From Leisingera methylohalidivorans DSM 14336 (lineage in GTDB: Bacteria; Pseudomonadota; Alphaproteobacteria; Rhodobacterales; Rhodobacteraceae), in NCBI RefSeq assembly GCF_000511355.1, contig NC_023146.1:102991-166990 (forward strand): a DNA stretch of 64,000 nucleotides, read 5' to 3'. Of the stretch, positions 1-7,366 are shown piece by piece. The notes under the pieces are model-generated. The model saw only the letters and a program-made list of their open reading frames with translations. It did no database searches and was not told where the DNA came from. Each line of letters begins with the position of its first letter. Positions within the stretch are counted from its first letter, which is position 1. Made by a program: the position numbers and the translations under genes.

Positions 1-366
1 ATGCTTGCCGCCCAGGCGCACGTTCTTTTGCGGATCACGCGCGTGATAGGTGAAAGCGCCGGGGATGGTCCTGATCAGCTCCCGCACCAGGCCGCGGTCC
101 AGAAAGACCAGCTCCCCCTCAACCTTGGCGCCGGCGCGTTTCCAGTCCTCCAGCGCAATCGGATCGCGGAACTGGACGCCGACGTTTTCCAGAATATTCA
201 TCGAGGCATTGTCGATCATCCCGACCTGGGCGCCGTCCATCACCTCGCACAGGGGGATATTGCGGGCGAGGCCCGGCAGCATGTCGAATTTCGGGGCGGT
301 GCGCAGGGCGCGGCGGGCAGTGCGGCCGCCGGCACGCGAACGGGGTGCTGTGGCTTGCTCAGTCAT
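1..366 (-). CDS. trimethylamine methyltransferase (MttB) family protein, 5' part only
   Basis: The reverse strand opens with ATG at 366, preceded by AAAGGAG at good spacing, and stays open to the left edge of the window, giving 122 residues. The translation has a basic, Gly/Arg-rich start, then segments such as DGAQVGMIDNASMNILENVG and VRELIRTIPGAFTYHARDP. These are typical of the N-terminal part of MttB-family corrinoid-dependent methyltransferases, which are about 500 residues long. In bacteria without pyrrolysine these proteins are thought to demethylate quaternary amines such as glycine betaine, but the substrate cannot be read here. The catalytic core is outside the window. A broken relative lies at 55378-55897. 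The family call is fairly firm; the substrate is unknown. Confidence 0.82.
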   Translation of the reverse strand, partial: MTEQATAPRSRAGGRTARRALRTAPKFDMLPGLARNIPLCEVMDGAQVGMIDNASMNILENVGVQFRDPIALEDWKRAGAKVEGELVFLDRGLVRELIRTIPGAFTYHARDPQKNVRLGGKH

Positions 367-882
367 GGCTGGGGTCTCCTTTGACAGAGAGTTTCGCCAA
401 AGCACTGCGGCTTCACCTGCAGGATTACGAAATGCGGTTGCAGAAACCGACATTCGATCCAATGGAACCGGTTCAGGACAGCTCTGCCCTGTCTCGGGAC
501 CTGTTTCACAGGAACCGCAGAAAAAAGGCACACAGGCCCCGAAAACGCCGGAATAGACCCTGATTAGAGGCTGCAATCAGATGAATACGCGAGAATCCCC
601 GGACTGAAGCGACTCGGCCGGGATGCCCCCCTGCGGACCCGGCATACGGGGCCCGGGATTTTGCAGCTTCGCCTGACTTATCCCGGGATTTTGGTTATTG
701 CTATTATATTTCAGCATCTTACTGGGTTATTCGCGGCATTTCCCGTGATCCGGCAGAAACCCCGGCAATCCGCCTGCAACCTGTAAATGAAGGAATCTAT
801 TGCAAAACACTGTTCGCATTGCGTATAGAAACGATAAATAAAGCGCTGACGCAAAACAGCGTTACTATCGAGAGGGCAGCAG
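367..882. other. intergenic region upstream of repABC
   Basis: These 516 bases separate the divergent MttB-family gene from repA. No convincing coding frame was found. The part from about 680 to 860 is clearly more AT-rich than its surroundings. The 11-base string CCCGGGATTTT occurs twice, at 652-662 and 682-692. By position the region should hold the repABC promoter and its RepA/RepB-responsive control sites, but no classic -35/-10 pair could be picked with certainty. Confidence 0.5.
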
Positions 883-2058
883 TTGGCAGTAGCACTCCAC
901 ATCAATCAACGAATCCGCGAAAATGCGGAAAACCTCAGTGCGGCCCTCGAAAGCCACATGCTGGCGAGTTTCGCGCCGGATGCAAGGAAGGAATTGCGGC
1001 TGTTCAGCGCTGGCGAGGCGGCTGAAATGCTGGGCATTTCCTCGAGCTTCCTGCGCAAGCTGCATTTTGACGGCAAACTGCCCGAGGTGCACACCACGCC
1101 GGGCGGCAGGCGCCACTATTCCGCCGCCGACCTCTTGGAAATGCGCAAGATCCTGGATGCCGCGGCCAAGACGCCGGGCACCTATCTGCGCGGCCGCCGG
1201 GCAGGCGACAAGGTGCAGGTGCTGTCCTTCCTGAACTTCAAGGGCGGGTCGGGCAAGACCACCTCGTCAATCCACACCGCGCAGCGGCTGGCGCTGAAAG
1301 GCTACCGGGTGCTGGCGGTGGATATCGACCCGCAGGCGTCCCTGACGACGCTTTTCGGCTATCGGCCCGAGGTCGATTTCCTTGAAACAGGGACGATTTA
1401 TGACGCAATCCGCTATGATGACCCCCTGCCCCTGCGCCAGATCATCCAGCAGACCTATTTCAGCGGTCTCGATCTCGCTCCCGGCGGTCTGATCCTGCAG
1501 GAATTCGAACATGAAACCCCGCAGGCACTGTTGAACAACGTGCAGCCCGCGTTCTTTTCCCGCATGGCCGCCGCCTTGCAGGAGGTTGAAGCGGATTATG
1601 ACGTGATCATCTTCGACTGCCCGCCGCAGCTGGGCTATCTGACCATGTCGGCGCTCTGTGCGTCGACCGGCGTGCTGATCACCGTGGTGCCGAACATGCT
1701 GGACATCGCCTCGATGTCGCAATTCCTGCAGATGAGCGCCGAATTGCTGGATGTGGTCTCCAATGCGGGCGCCTCGCTCGAATTTGACTTCCTGCGCTTC
1801 CTGATCAACCGCTACGAGCCGAACGACGGGCCGCAGCAACAGGTGGTTGCATTCATGCGGCAGCTGTTCGGCGACGAGGTCATGGTGGCGCCGATGCTGA
1901 AATCCACGGCGATTTCCGATGCAGGCCTGACCCAGCAGACGGTGTACGAGGTCGAAAGATCCCAATTTCACAGGTCAACCTATGACCGTGCGGTGGATTC
2001 ACTGAATCAAGTTAACGATGAAATAGAATCCCTCCTACAACACGCATGGAGGCGTTGA
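883..2058 (+). CDS. repA: RepA, ParA-type partition ATPase of a repABC replicon
   Basis: This 391-residue protein is a Walker-type ATPase that segregates the replicon and represses its own operon together with RepB. Residues about 45-90 look like a MerR-like winged helix (FSAGEAAEMLGISSSFLRKL). A deviant Walker A box, KGGSGKTT, sits near residue 122. The Walker A' region reads VLAVDIDPQASLTTLFG and the Walker B-like strand DVIIFDCPPQLGYLTMSAL. The length fits RepA of repABC plasmids rather than shorter chromosomal ParA. The TTG start at 883 is chosen because GAGAGGG lies just upstream. The stop overlaps the repB start (TGATG), showing translational coupling. The downstream repB and repC make the identification secure. 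Confidence 0.95.
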   Translation: MAVALHINQRIRENAENLSAALESHMLASFAPDARKELRLFSAGEAAEMLGISSSFLRKLHFDGKLPEVHTTPGGRRHYSAADLLEMRKILDAAAKTPGTYLRGRRAGDKVQVLSFLNFKGGSGKTTSSIHTAQRLALKGYRVLAVDIDPQASLTTLFGYRPEVDFLETGTIYDAIRYDDPLPLRQIIQQTYFSGLDLAPGGLILQEFEHETPQALLNNVQPAFFSRMAAALQEVEADYDVIIFDCPPQLGYLTMSALCASTGVLITVVPNMLDIASMSQFLQMSAELLDVVSNAGASLEFDFLRFLINRYEPNDGPQQQVVAFMRQLFGDEVMVAPMLKSTAISDAGLTQQTVYEVERSQFHRSTYDRAVDSLNQVNDEIESLLQHAWRR

Positions 2059-3032
2059 TGGCACGCAAAGGAATACTCAGCACAGCCCTGAACCCAGGCA
2101 CACCGGCCGCTCCCGCAGCCAAGCCCAAGATGATCCCGCGCGGCGCCGTCGGGGCGCTGCAGTCCTCGCTCAGCAAGCTGCAGGAAAGCGCGGTGCAGGA
2201 GATCGACACCGCGCTGATCGACAACGCCGGGTATGAAGACCGCCTGGGTATGGATGGCGCGGCGTTCAACCAGTTGAAAGACAGCCTGCAGACCTATGGG
2301 CAGCAGGTGCCGGTGCTGCTGCGCCCGCACCCGAAGACAGCCGGACGGTTCGAAATCGTCTATGGCCGCCGCCGTCTGAAGGCGCTGCGCGAGCTGGGCC
2401 AGCCGGTCAAGGCCATGGTGCGGCAGCTGGACGACCACGCGCTGGTGATGGCGCAGGGGCAGGAAAACACCTCCCGCCAGGATCTCAGCTTCATTGAAAA
2501 GGCCGCCTTTGCGGCGCAGTTGCAGGCCGATGGCTATGGACGGCAGACAATTGCCGCGGCGCTGTCGATCGACCTGCCGATGGTATCGCGGATGCTGAAG
2601 GTCGGGACGGCCTTTGATCTGCCCTTTCTGCGGCTGATCGGATCAGCCCCTGGCATCGGCCGCGACCGCTGGATGACACTGGTCAAGCAGTTCGAGGTGC
2701 CGGGCGCGCGCAACCGGGCGCTGGCCTATGCCAATACGCCTGATTTCCTGATGAACGATTCCGATGGCCGGTTTGAGGCGGCGCTGAAACGGGCCCAGGA
2801 CGTCCCGCGGGAGCCAAAGCCGGCCCCTGCCCCGCCAAAGACCCGCGCCCTTGCGGGCCGCGACGGCGCTGAGGTGGCCGGGATCAAGACCACCGCCAAG
2901 GGCGTCACCCTCACCATCGCCGCCAAGGACGCGCCCGGGTTCGACGCCTGGTTCGACGCCCATGCGGAAGACATCATAACCGAGCTTCACGGCCGCTGGC
3001 AGCAAGACCAGCCTGAGCAGCCGGAAGACTGA
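2058..3032 (+). CDS. repB: RepB, ParB-type centromere-binding partition protein
   Basis: A 324-residue partition protein that should bind the palindromic par sites downstream of repC and connect them to RepA. The ParB/Sulfiredoxin-like domain spans about residues 50-160 and contains GRRRLKALRELG and the GQENTSRQDLSFIEKA segment. A helix-turn-helix follows (YGRQTIAAALSIDLPMVSRML). The C-terminal third is basic and Pro/Ala-rich, then ends in a small conserved tail (GVTLTIAAKDAPGFDAWF). The ATG at 2058 is preferred over the one at 2046 because GGAGG precedes it by five bases and it overlaps the repA stop. It is the second gene of the repABC operon. Confidence 0.94.
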   Translation: MARKGILSTALNPGTPAAPAAKPKMIPRGAVGALQSSLSKLQESAVQEIDTALIDNAGYEDRLGMDGAAFNQLKDSLQTYGQQVPVLLRPHPKTAGRFEIVYGRRRLKALRELGQPVKAMVRQLDDHALVMAQGQENTSRQDLSFIEKAAFAAQLQADGYGRQTIAAALSIDLPMVSRMLKVGTAFDLPFLRLIGSAPGIGRDRWMTLVKQFEVPGARNRALAYANTPDFLMNDSDGRFEAALKRAQDVPREPKPAPAPPKTRALAGRDGAEVAGIKTTAKGVTLTIAAKDAPGFDAWFDAHAEDIITELHGRWQQDQPEQPED

Positions 3033-3074
3033 CCAAGAGCAGCAACAGTAAGGACAGGAGGCACGTAAACAGGC

Positions 3075-3128
3075 AAAAGAAAAGCCCCCCAGGACATTAC
3101 ATCCCAGAAGGCCGTTCTCAGATTTAGC
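3075..3128 (-). ncRNA. putative repABC antisense counter-transcript RNA (ctRNA/incA)
   Basis: repABC plasmids usually encode a small antisense RNA between repB and repC that limits repC expression and sets copy number and incompatibility. This 182-base gap carries such a unit on the reverse strand. A perfect TTGACA box (3164-3159) and a weak TATTCC (3140-3135) are spaced 18 bases apart. About 54 bases then run to a hairpin with a T-rich tail. The hairpin arms are 3112-3102 and 3094-3084 with a 7-base loop, followed by TTTTCTTTT. The stem pairs fully only as reverse-strand RNA, because it uses several G-U pairs, which supports this orientation. Ends are estimates; there is no transcript evidence. 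Confidence 0.62.
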
Positions 3129-3134
3129 ACCTTT

Positions 3135-3164
3135 GGAATAGCCCTTCAGACTCGTCACTGTCAA
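3135..3164 (-). promoter_or_regulatory. promoter of the putative ctRNA
   Basis: On the reverse strand TTGACA (3164-3159) is a perfect -35 box. It is followed after 18 bases by TATTCC (3140-3135), a poor but acceptable -10. It points away from repC and toward the hairpin ending near 3075. Confidence 0.5.
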
Positions 3165-3214
3165 CTCCATGCGCCGCATGGGGGCGGGAATTCTTTGTCT
3201 TTCGTGAAAATAAC

Positions 3215-4357
3215 ATGGAACAGGCGTCCCAAATCGCATTTGGGCGGCAGGATCCGTGCGGCCGGCTGGCGGGTACTCACGACAAGTGGGACCTTCTGGC
3301 TGCGCTCACGCACGCCGCCGCGGAATTTGAACTGAGCCACCGCACCCTTGGCGTGCTGAAGGCCTTGCTGACGTTCTTCCCCGAACGCGCGCTGCCTGCC
3401 GAGCCGGACAGCGCCATTGTGTTTCCGTCGAACCGCAAATTGATGGAGCGGCTGAACGGGATGCCGGAAAGCACCCTGCGCCGCCATCTGGCCACCCTCA
3501 CCCGCGCCGGGATTGTCAGCCGTAAGAACAGCCCCAACCGCAAACGCTACGCGCGGCGCAGCGGTGATGACATGCCGCTGGCCTTCGGCTTTGACCTCTC
3601 CCCCCTCGCCCGCCACGCCGGTCAGATTTTCGACGCGGCCCTGGATGCCAAGGCGCGGGCCGAGCATCTTGCAGTGCTGCGCGACCGGGTTGCCGTGCTG
3701 CGGCAAGAACTGGTTGAACTGGCTGACGGCGCCGCAGAGACGCTGCTGGACACCGCCCGCAAACTGCTGCGCCGCAAACCCTGCGCCGATGAGCTGACCC
3801 GGATGGCTGAGGCGCTGCACGGTGAAATTGTCCGCCGGACGCCCGGAGGAACCCCGCAACAGACCAAACTGCCAGCACGCAATATGAGCGCCCCTGACAG
3901 CCAGAATGAGCGGCACATACAGGATTCAATAAAAAAAGATTCTGACTCTGAAGAGCCGCAGGCCACAACGCCTTTGCCGCAGCCGCAGCATCCAGGCGCC
4001 AGTGAAGGCACAGCAGAGAAACACTGTGATCTTGCCACCGTTCTGCGGGCCTGTCCCGAAGTGCAAACATACTACCCTGGCAAGCTGCGGAATTGGCAGG
4101 ACGCTGACCGGATTGCCGAGACGCTGTCGCCGATGATGGGGATTGAGATGCCTGTGCTCAGCGATGCCCGGGCTGCGATGGGCCGCAAGGACGCGGCAAC
4201 GGCGGTGATGTGCATCTTGGAGAAGCTCGGCACGATCCGCAGCCCAGGCGCCTATCTGCGGCGTCTGGCGCAAAAGGCACGGGCGGGTCAGTTCTCCACC
4301 GCACCGATGCTGAATGCCTTGCTGCAGGCGGGCAGCCGGGCGGAAATTGTCAGCTGA
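3215..4357 (+). CDS. repC: RepC, replication initiator of a repABC replicon
   Basis: A 380-residue initiator that acts in cis at an origin inside its own gene. The N-terminal RP-C domain (about residues 20-200) contains LSHRTLGVLKALLTFFPE and the wHTH-like segment NRKLMERLNGMPESTLRRHL. A Gln/Ser/Pro-rich linker (about 215-270) leads to the C-terminal RP-C domain (about 275-375), with LSPMMGIEMPVLSDARAAMG and PGAYLRRLAQKARAG. The ATG at 3215 has only a weak ribosome site, as expected for a tightly limited initiator under antisense control. The stop codon lies inside the first par-like palindrome. The gene follows repB after 182 bases. Confidence 0.94.
   Translation: MEQASQIAFGRQDPCGRLAGTHDKWDLLAALTHAAAEFELSHRTLGVLKALLTFFPERALPAEPDSAIVFPSNRKLMERLNGMPESTLRRHLATLTRAGIVSRKNSPNRKRYARRSGDDMPLAFGFDLSPLARHAGQIFDAALDAKARAEHLAVLRDRVAVLRQELVELADGAAETLLDTARKLLRRKPCADELTRMAEALHGEIVRRTPGGTPQQTKLPARNMSAPDSQNERHIQDSIKKDSDSEEPQATTPLPQPQHPGASEGTAEKHCDLATVLRACPEVQTYYPGKLRNWQDADRIAETLSPMMGIEMPVLSDARAAMGRKDAATAVMCILEKLGTIRSPGAYLRRLAQKARAGQFSTAPMLNALLQAGSRAEIVS
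3921..3952. other. AT-rich tract inside repC, candidate origin region (oriV)
   Basis: Within the otherwise GC-rich repC, the stretch from 3921 to 3952 is strikingly AT-rich, with a run of seven A residues, and encodes the low-complexity linker around IKKDSDSEE. Origins of characterised repABC plasmids lie in an AT-rich section in the middle of repC, so this is the best candidate. That is inference from position and composition only. Confidence 0.4.
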
Positions 4358-4363
4358 CAATTT
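4344..4363. other. par-like palindrome 1, overlapping the repC stop codon
   Basis: A perfect 20-base palindrome with core AATTGTCAGCTGACAATT. The TGA stop of repC (4355-4357) lies inside it. Identical cores recur at 4478, 4610 and 6291, and a near copy at 32186. repABC replicons carry such palindromic centromere sites bound by RepB near the rep operon, so this is very probably a partition site and a determinant of compatibility. Confidence 0.8.
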
Positions 4364-4477
4364 TTCGGAATGAGCGGTTTTTCACTATGGCACCCTCCCG
4401 CCAGGCAGCTTGCATGTGAGGCCTGGAACGTGGCGCAGGACGGCGCCGGGACCGGTTTAACCAGCGCCGGAGGTGTG

Positions 4478-4497
4478 AAATTGTCAGCTGACAATTT
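4478..4497. other. par-like palindrome 2
   Basis: A second perfect 20-base copy of the AATTGTCAGCTGACAATT palindrome, centred 134 bases from the first. It sits in the 375-base stretch 4358-4732 between repC and the MFS gene, where apart from palindromes 2 and 3 no gene or other signal was recognised. Confidence 0.8.
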
Positions 4498-4609
4498 TTT
4501 CATCCCGCCGGGTTTGCCAAGCCGTTAAGCCGCGTCATCGGCCCGTTTCCGGGACAGCGGATTGCCGTCACGCATGGCTGGCAATCCTCCGTTGCCAGAG
4601 GCCGGAGCA

Positions 4610-4631
4610 AAAATTGTCAGCTGACAATTTT
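4610..4631. other. par-like palindrome 3
   Basis: A third copy, here a perfect 22-base palindrome around the same core. It is centred 133 bases from copy 2, so the three copies downstream of repC are almost evenly spaced. Confidence 0.8.
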
Positions 4632-4732
4632 CCGCCCTGCCGCCGTGTTCCGGCACTCCGTGGCATTGCCTCATGCAGCTCCCGCCGGCCACAGTGACGG
4701 CAAGCCTTCCTGTGAAAGGGACTTGCGGCCTC

Positions 4733-6058
4733 ATGCTTGCCATCTTGCACAACCGGACTTACCGGCATTTGTTCCTGGCCCAGATTGCGGCGCTGACCGG
4801 CACCGGGCTGGCCACTGTTGCGCTTGGCCTTCTGGCTTATGACTTGGCGGGGGAGCGCGCCGGACTGGTGCTGGGCACTGCGCTGACGATCAAGATGGCG
4901 GCCTATGTCACCGTTGCCCCCGTCGCGGCCGCCTGGGCGGAACAGGTGGACCGGCGAAAGATGCTGATCGGGCTGGATCTGCTGCGGATGGCCGTGGCGG
5001 TTTGCCTGCCGTTCGTCACCGGGGTCTGGCAGATCTATGTGCTGATCTTTCTGCTGCAGTCGGCCTCTGCCGGGTTCACGCCGGCCTTCCAGGCCACGAT
5101 CCCCGATGTGCTGACGGCGGAGAAGGACTATACCCGGGCGCTGTCGCTGTCGCGGATGGCCTATGAGCTGGAGAGCCTCGCCAGCCCGGTGCTGGCCGCA
5201 GCCCTGCTGCTTCTGGTCAGTTCCGCGACGCTGTTCTGGGGCACTGCGGCGGGGTTCGCGGGATCGGCGCTGCTGCTGCTGTCCATCAGCCTGCCGTCTC
5301 CTGCGCCCAGGGCGCCCCGGCCGATCTGGCAGCGCACCACGCGGGGGATCAGGAATTATCTGCGCACCCCGCGGCTGCGCGGGCTGCTGGCGCTGAACTG
5401 GGTGGTTTCAGCGATGGCGGCAATGGTGCTGGTCAACACAGTGGTCCTGGTGCGCGCCGGCCTGGGGCAGGGGGAAACCGCGGTCGCGCTGGCGCTGGCG
5501 GCGTTTGGCGGCGGATCGATGCTGGCGGCCCTGCTGCTGCCGCGGCTTCTGGAGCGGGTGTCCGACCGGACGGTGATGCTGGCAGGCGGCGCCCTGGGCA
5601 GTGCTGCGCTGGCGGTGCTTGCGCTCAGCCTCTTTGCCGCGCCGCTGGGATTTGCACGGCTGGCAATCGCCTGGGCGGTGATCGGCGCGGGCTACTCGGC
5701 GGTGCTGACCCCCTCGGGGCGGCTGCTGGCGCGCTCGGCCCATGCGGCGGACCGGCCCGCGGTGTTTGCCGCGCAGTTCACCCTGTCGCATGCCTGCTGG
5801 CTTTTGTTCTATCCTCTGTCGGCCTGGCTGATGGCAGCCTGGGGGGCGGGCGCGGCGATGCTGGCCCTGGCGCTTCTGGCGGCGGCGGGGCTGATCGCCG
5901 CGCGGCACCTGTGGCCCAAGGACAGCGCATCCCCCGTTGCGCATAGCCACCCCGGCCTGCCGCCGGACCACCCGCATCTGCAAGGCGGCCAGCCGCACGC
6001 GCATCCGATCATCATCGACGATCAGCACCCGGAAGTTCCGAAAAAGACCCAGTGCTGA
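4733..6058 (+). CDS. MFS transporter with His-rich C-terminal tail
   Basis: A 441-residue integral membrane protein of the major facilitator superfamily, in the style of multidrug or siderophore exporters (EntS/MFS_3-like). About twelve hydrophobic segments are visible, beginning with FLAQIAALTGTGLATVALGL. The cytoplasmic loop after helix 2 reads WAEQVDRRKMLIGLDLLRM, resembling the MFS loop motif. The last 40 residues are unusual: polar and rich in His and Pro (HSHPGLPPDHPHLQGGQPHA), which could bind a transition metal. ATG 4733 (MLAILHNRTYRHLFLAQ) is preferred because homologous exporters start at this N-R-x-Y-R-x-L motif; ATG 4673 is possible. It stands alone between the par sites and hut. 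The substrate is unknown. Confidence 0.75.
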   Translation: MLAILHNRTYRHLFLAQIAALTGTGLATVALGLLAYDLAGERAGLVLGTALTIKMAAYVTVAPVAAAWAEQVDRRKMLIGLDLLRMAVAVCLPFVTGVWQIYVLIFLLQSASAGFTPAFQATIPDVLTAEKDYTRALSLSRMAYELESLASPVLAAALLLLVSSATLFWGTAAGFAGSALLLLSISLPSPAPRAPRPIWQRTTRGIRNYLRTPRLRGLLALNWVVSAMAAMVLVNTVVLVRAGLGQGETAVALALAAFGGGSMLAALLLPRLLERVSDRTVMLAGGALGSAALAVLALSLFAAPLGFARLAIAWAVIGAGYSAVLTPSGRLLARSAHAADRPAVFAAQFTLSHACWLLFYPLSAWLMAAWGAGAAMLALALLAAAGLIAARHLWPKDSASPVAHSHPGLPPDHPHLQGGQPHAHPIIIDDQHPEVPKKTQC

Positions 6059-6084
6059 AGGCGGCAGGCTGGCCAGTGTCTATT

Positions 6085-6100
6085 TTATGACTAGACATAA
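6085..6100. promoter_or_regulatory. near-palindromic operator candidate upstream of hutI
   Basis: TTATGACTAGACATAA is a 16-base palindrome with one symmetric mismatch, centred on CTAG and lying 58 bases before the hutI start in an AT-rich stretch. It resembles operators of HutC, the GntR-family repressor that responds to urocanate and usually controls hut operons. No hutC gene is in the window. Confidence 0.45.
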
Positions 6101-6157
6101 TAACCTAAATGAGTAGTTTAATATTGAAATAGCAGCAAAGAGAATCGGGGGGAGTCC

Positions 6158-7366
6158 GTGACAGGGGATTTTGTTCTGACCGGCGCACGGCTGGCGACGA
6201 TGGCCAGCACAGACACGCCATATGGGCTGATTGAAGACGGTGCGGTTGCGGTTTCGGACGGCACCATCGTCTGGGCCGGGCCAAGGCAGAAATTGTCAGC
6301 TGACAATTCTGCTTGGGAGCAGCGGGATCTTGGCGGCCGGCTGGTGACGCCGGGGCTGATCGATTGCCACACCCATATCGTTTTTGGCGGCAACCGCGCG
6401 ATGGAGTTCGAGATGCGACTGAACGGCGCGTCTTATGAAGAGGTCGCACGGGCAGGGGGCGGCATCGTCTCCACCGTGAGCGCAACCCGCACCGCGTCGC
6501 TGGACGATCTGGTGCAGGGCGCGCTGCCCCGTCTGGATGCGCTGATCGCCGAAGGCGCCACCGTGGTCGAGGTGAAATCCGGCTACGGGCTGGACCGCGA
6601 TACCGAACTGAATATGCTGCGCGCCGCTCGCCGCCTGGGCGAGTTGCGCCCGGTGACGGTGAAAACCACCTTCCTTGGTGCCCATGCGGCGCCGGCCGAG
6701 TACAAGGGCCGCGACGACGCCTATATAGACGAGGTCTGCATTCCCGCCCTGCGCGCCGCCCATGCCGAAGGGCTGGTCGATGCGGTGGATGGATTCTGCG
6801 AGAACATCGCCTTTGCGCCGGCGCAGATCGAACGGGTGTTCAAAGCGGCGCAGGAGCTGGGCCTGCCGGTGAAACTGCACGCCGAACAGCTGAGCCATCA
6901 GGGCGGCACCGCCCTGGCCGCGCAATATGGCGCGCTGTCCGTCGATCACGTCGAATACGCAAATGAGGACGACGCCAGGGCGATGGCCGCCAGCGGCTCT
7001 GTCGCGGTGATCCTGCCGGGCGCGTTCTATACCATCCGCGAAACGCAAGAACCGCCGATCGGCCATTTCCGCACCCATGGCGTGCCGATGGCGCTGGCAA
7101 CCGATTGCAACCCCGGCTCCTCGCCGCTGACGTCCTTGCTGCTGACAATGAACATGGGCTGCACCCTGTTCCGGATGACGCCCGAGGAGGCGCTGGCCGG
7201 TGTCACCCGCAATGCCGCCCGTGCGCTGGGGCTCAAGGACCGCGGCCAGATCGCCGCAGGCATGCGCGCCGATCTGGCGGTCTGGGACGTCGGGACGCCC
7301 GGCGAACTGGCCTACCGCATCGGCTTCAACCCGCTTCACACCCGTATCCATGAGGGCAAACAATGA
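6158..7366 (+). CDS. hutI: imidazolonepropionase
   Basis: Third step of histidine degradation: opens the ring of 4-imidazolone-5-propionate to N-formimino-L-glutamate in the cytoplasm. The 402-residue protein has the amidohydrolase metal motif [13 protein letters not shown] (about residues 63-75). It also shows [28 protein letters not shown] sequence, [11 protein letters not shown] with a metal His, and [20 protein letters not shown] with the metal Asp. GTG 6158 follows GGGGGGAG. A copy of the par palindrome is embedded in codons 45-50 (QKLSADNS), which differs from the usual HutI sequence there. The gene overlaps hutH by four bases (ATGA) and begins the hutIHGU operon. Confidence 0.95.
   Translation: MTGDFVLTGARLATMASTDTPYGLIEDGAVAVSDGTIVWAGPRQKLSADNSAWEQRDLGGRLVTPGLIDCHTHIVFGGNRAMEFEMRLNGASYEEVARAGGGIVSTVSATRTASLDDLVQGALPRLDALIAEGATVVEVKSGYGLDRDTELNMLRAARRLGELRPVTVKTTFLGAHAAPAEYKGRDDAYIDEVCIPALRAAHAEGLVDAVDGFCENIAFAPAQIERVFKAAQELGLPVKLHAEQLSHQGGTALAAQYGALSVDHVEYANEDDARAMAASGSVAVILPGAFYTIRETQEPPIGHFRTHGVPMALATDCNPGSSPLTSLLLTMNMGCTLFRMTPEEALAGVTRNAARALGLKDRGQIAAGMRADLAVWDVGTPGELAYRIGFNPLHTRIHEGKQ
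6291..6308. other. par-like palindrome 4 inside hutI
   Basis: A perfect 18-base copy of AATTGTCAGCTGACAATT within the hutI coding sequence, encoding the residues KLSADN in a surface-loop region just before the metal-binding GLIDCHTH motif. It lies about 1.7 kb beyond the three copies next to repC. The shared 18 bases far exceed chance, so it is likely to be a working RepB site. Confidence 0.75.

Noticed and set aside
1..563. Overlapping forward open frames at the left edge
   Set aside because: The reverse strand of 1-366 encodes a recognisable MttB-family N-terminus with a ribosome site; the forward frames are complements or low-complexity.
844..861. CGCTG...CAGCG inverted repeat just before repA
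   Set aside because: Arms are only five GC-rich bases and the place gives little support, so it was not listed as an operator.
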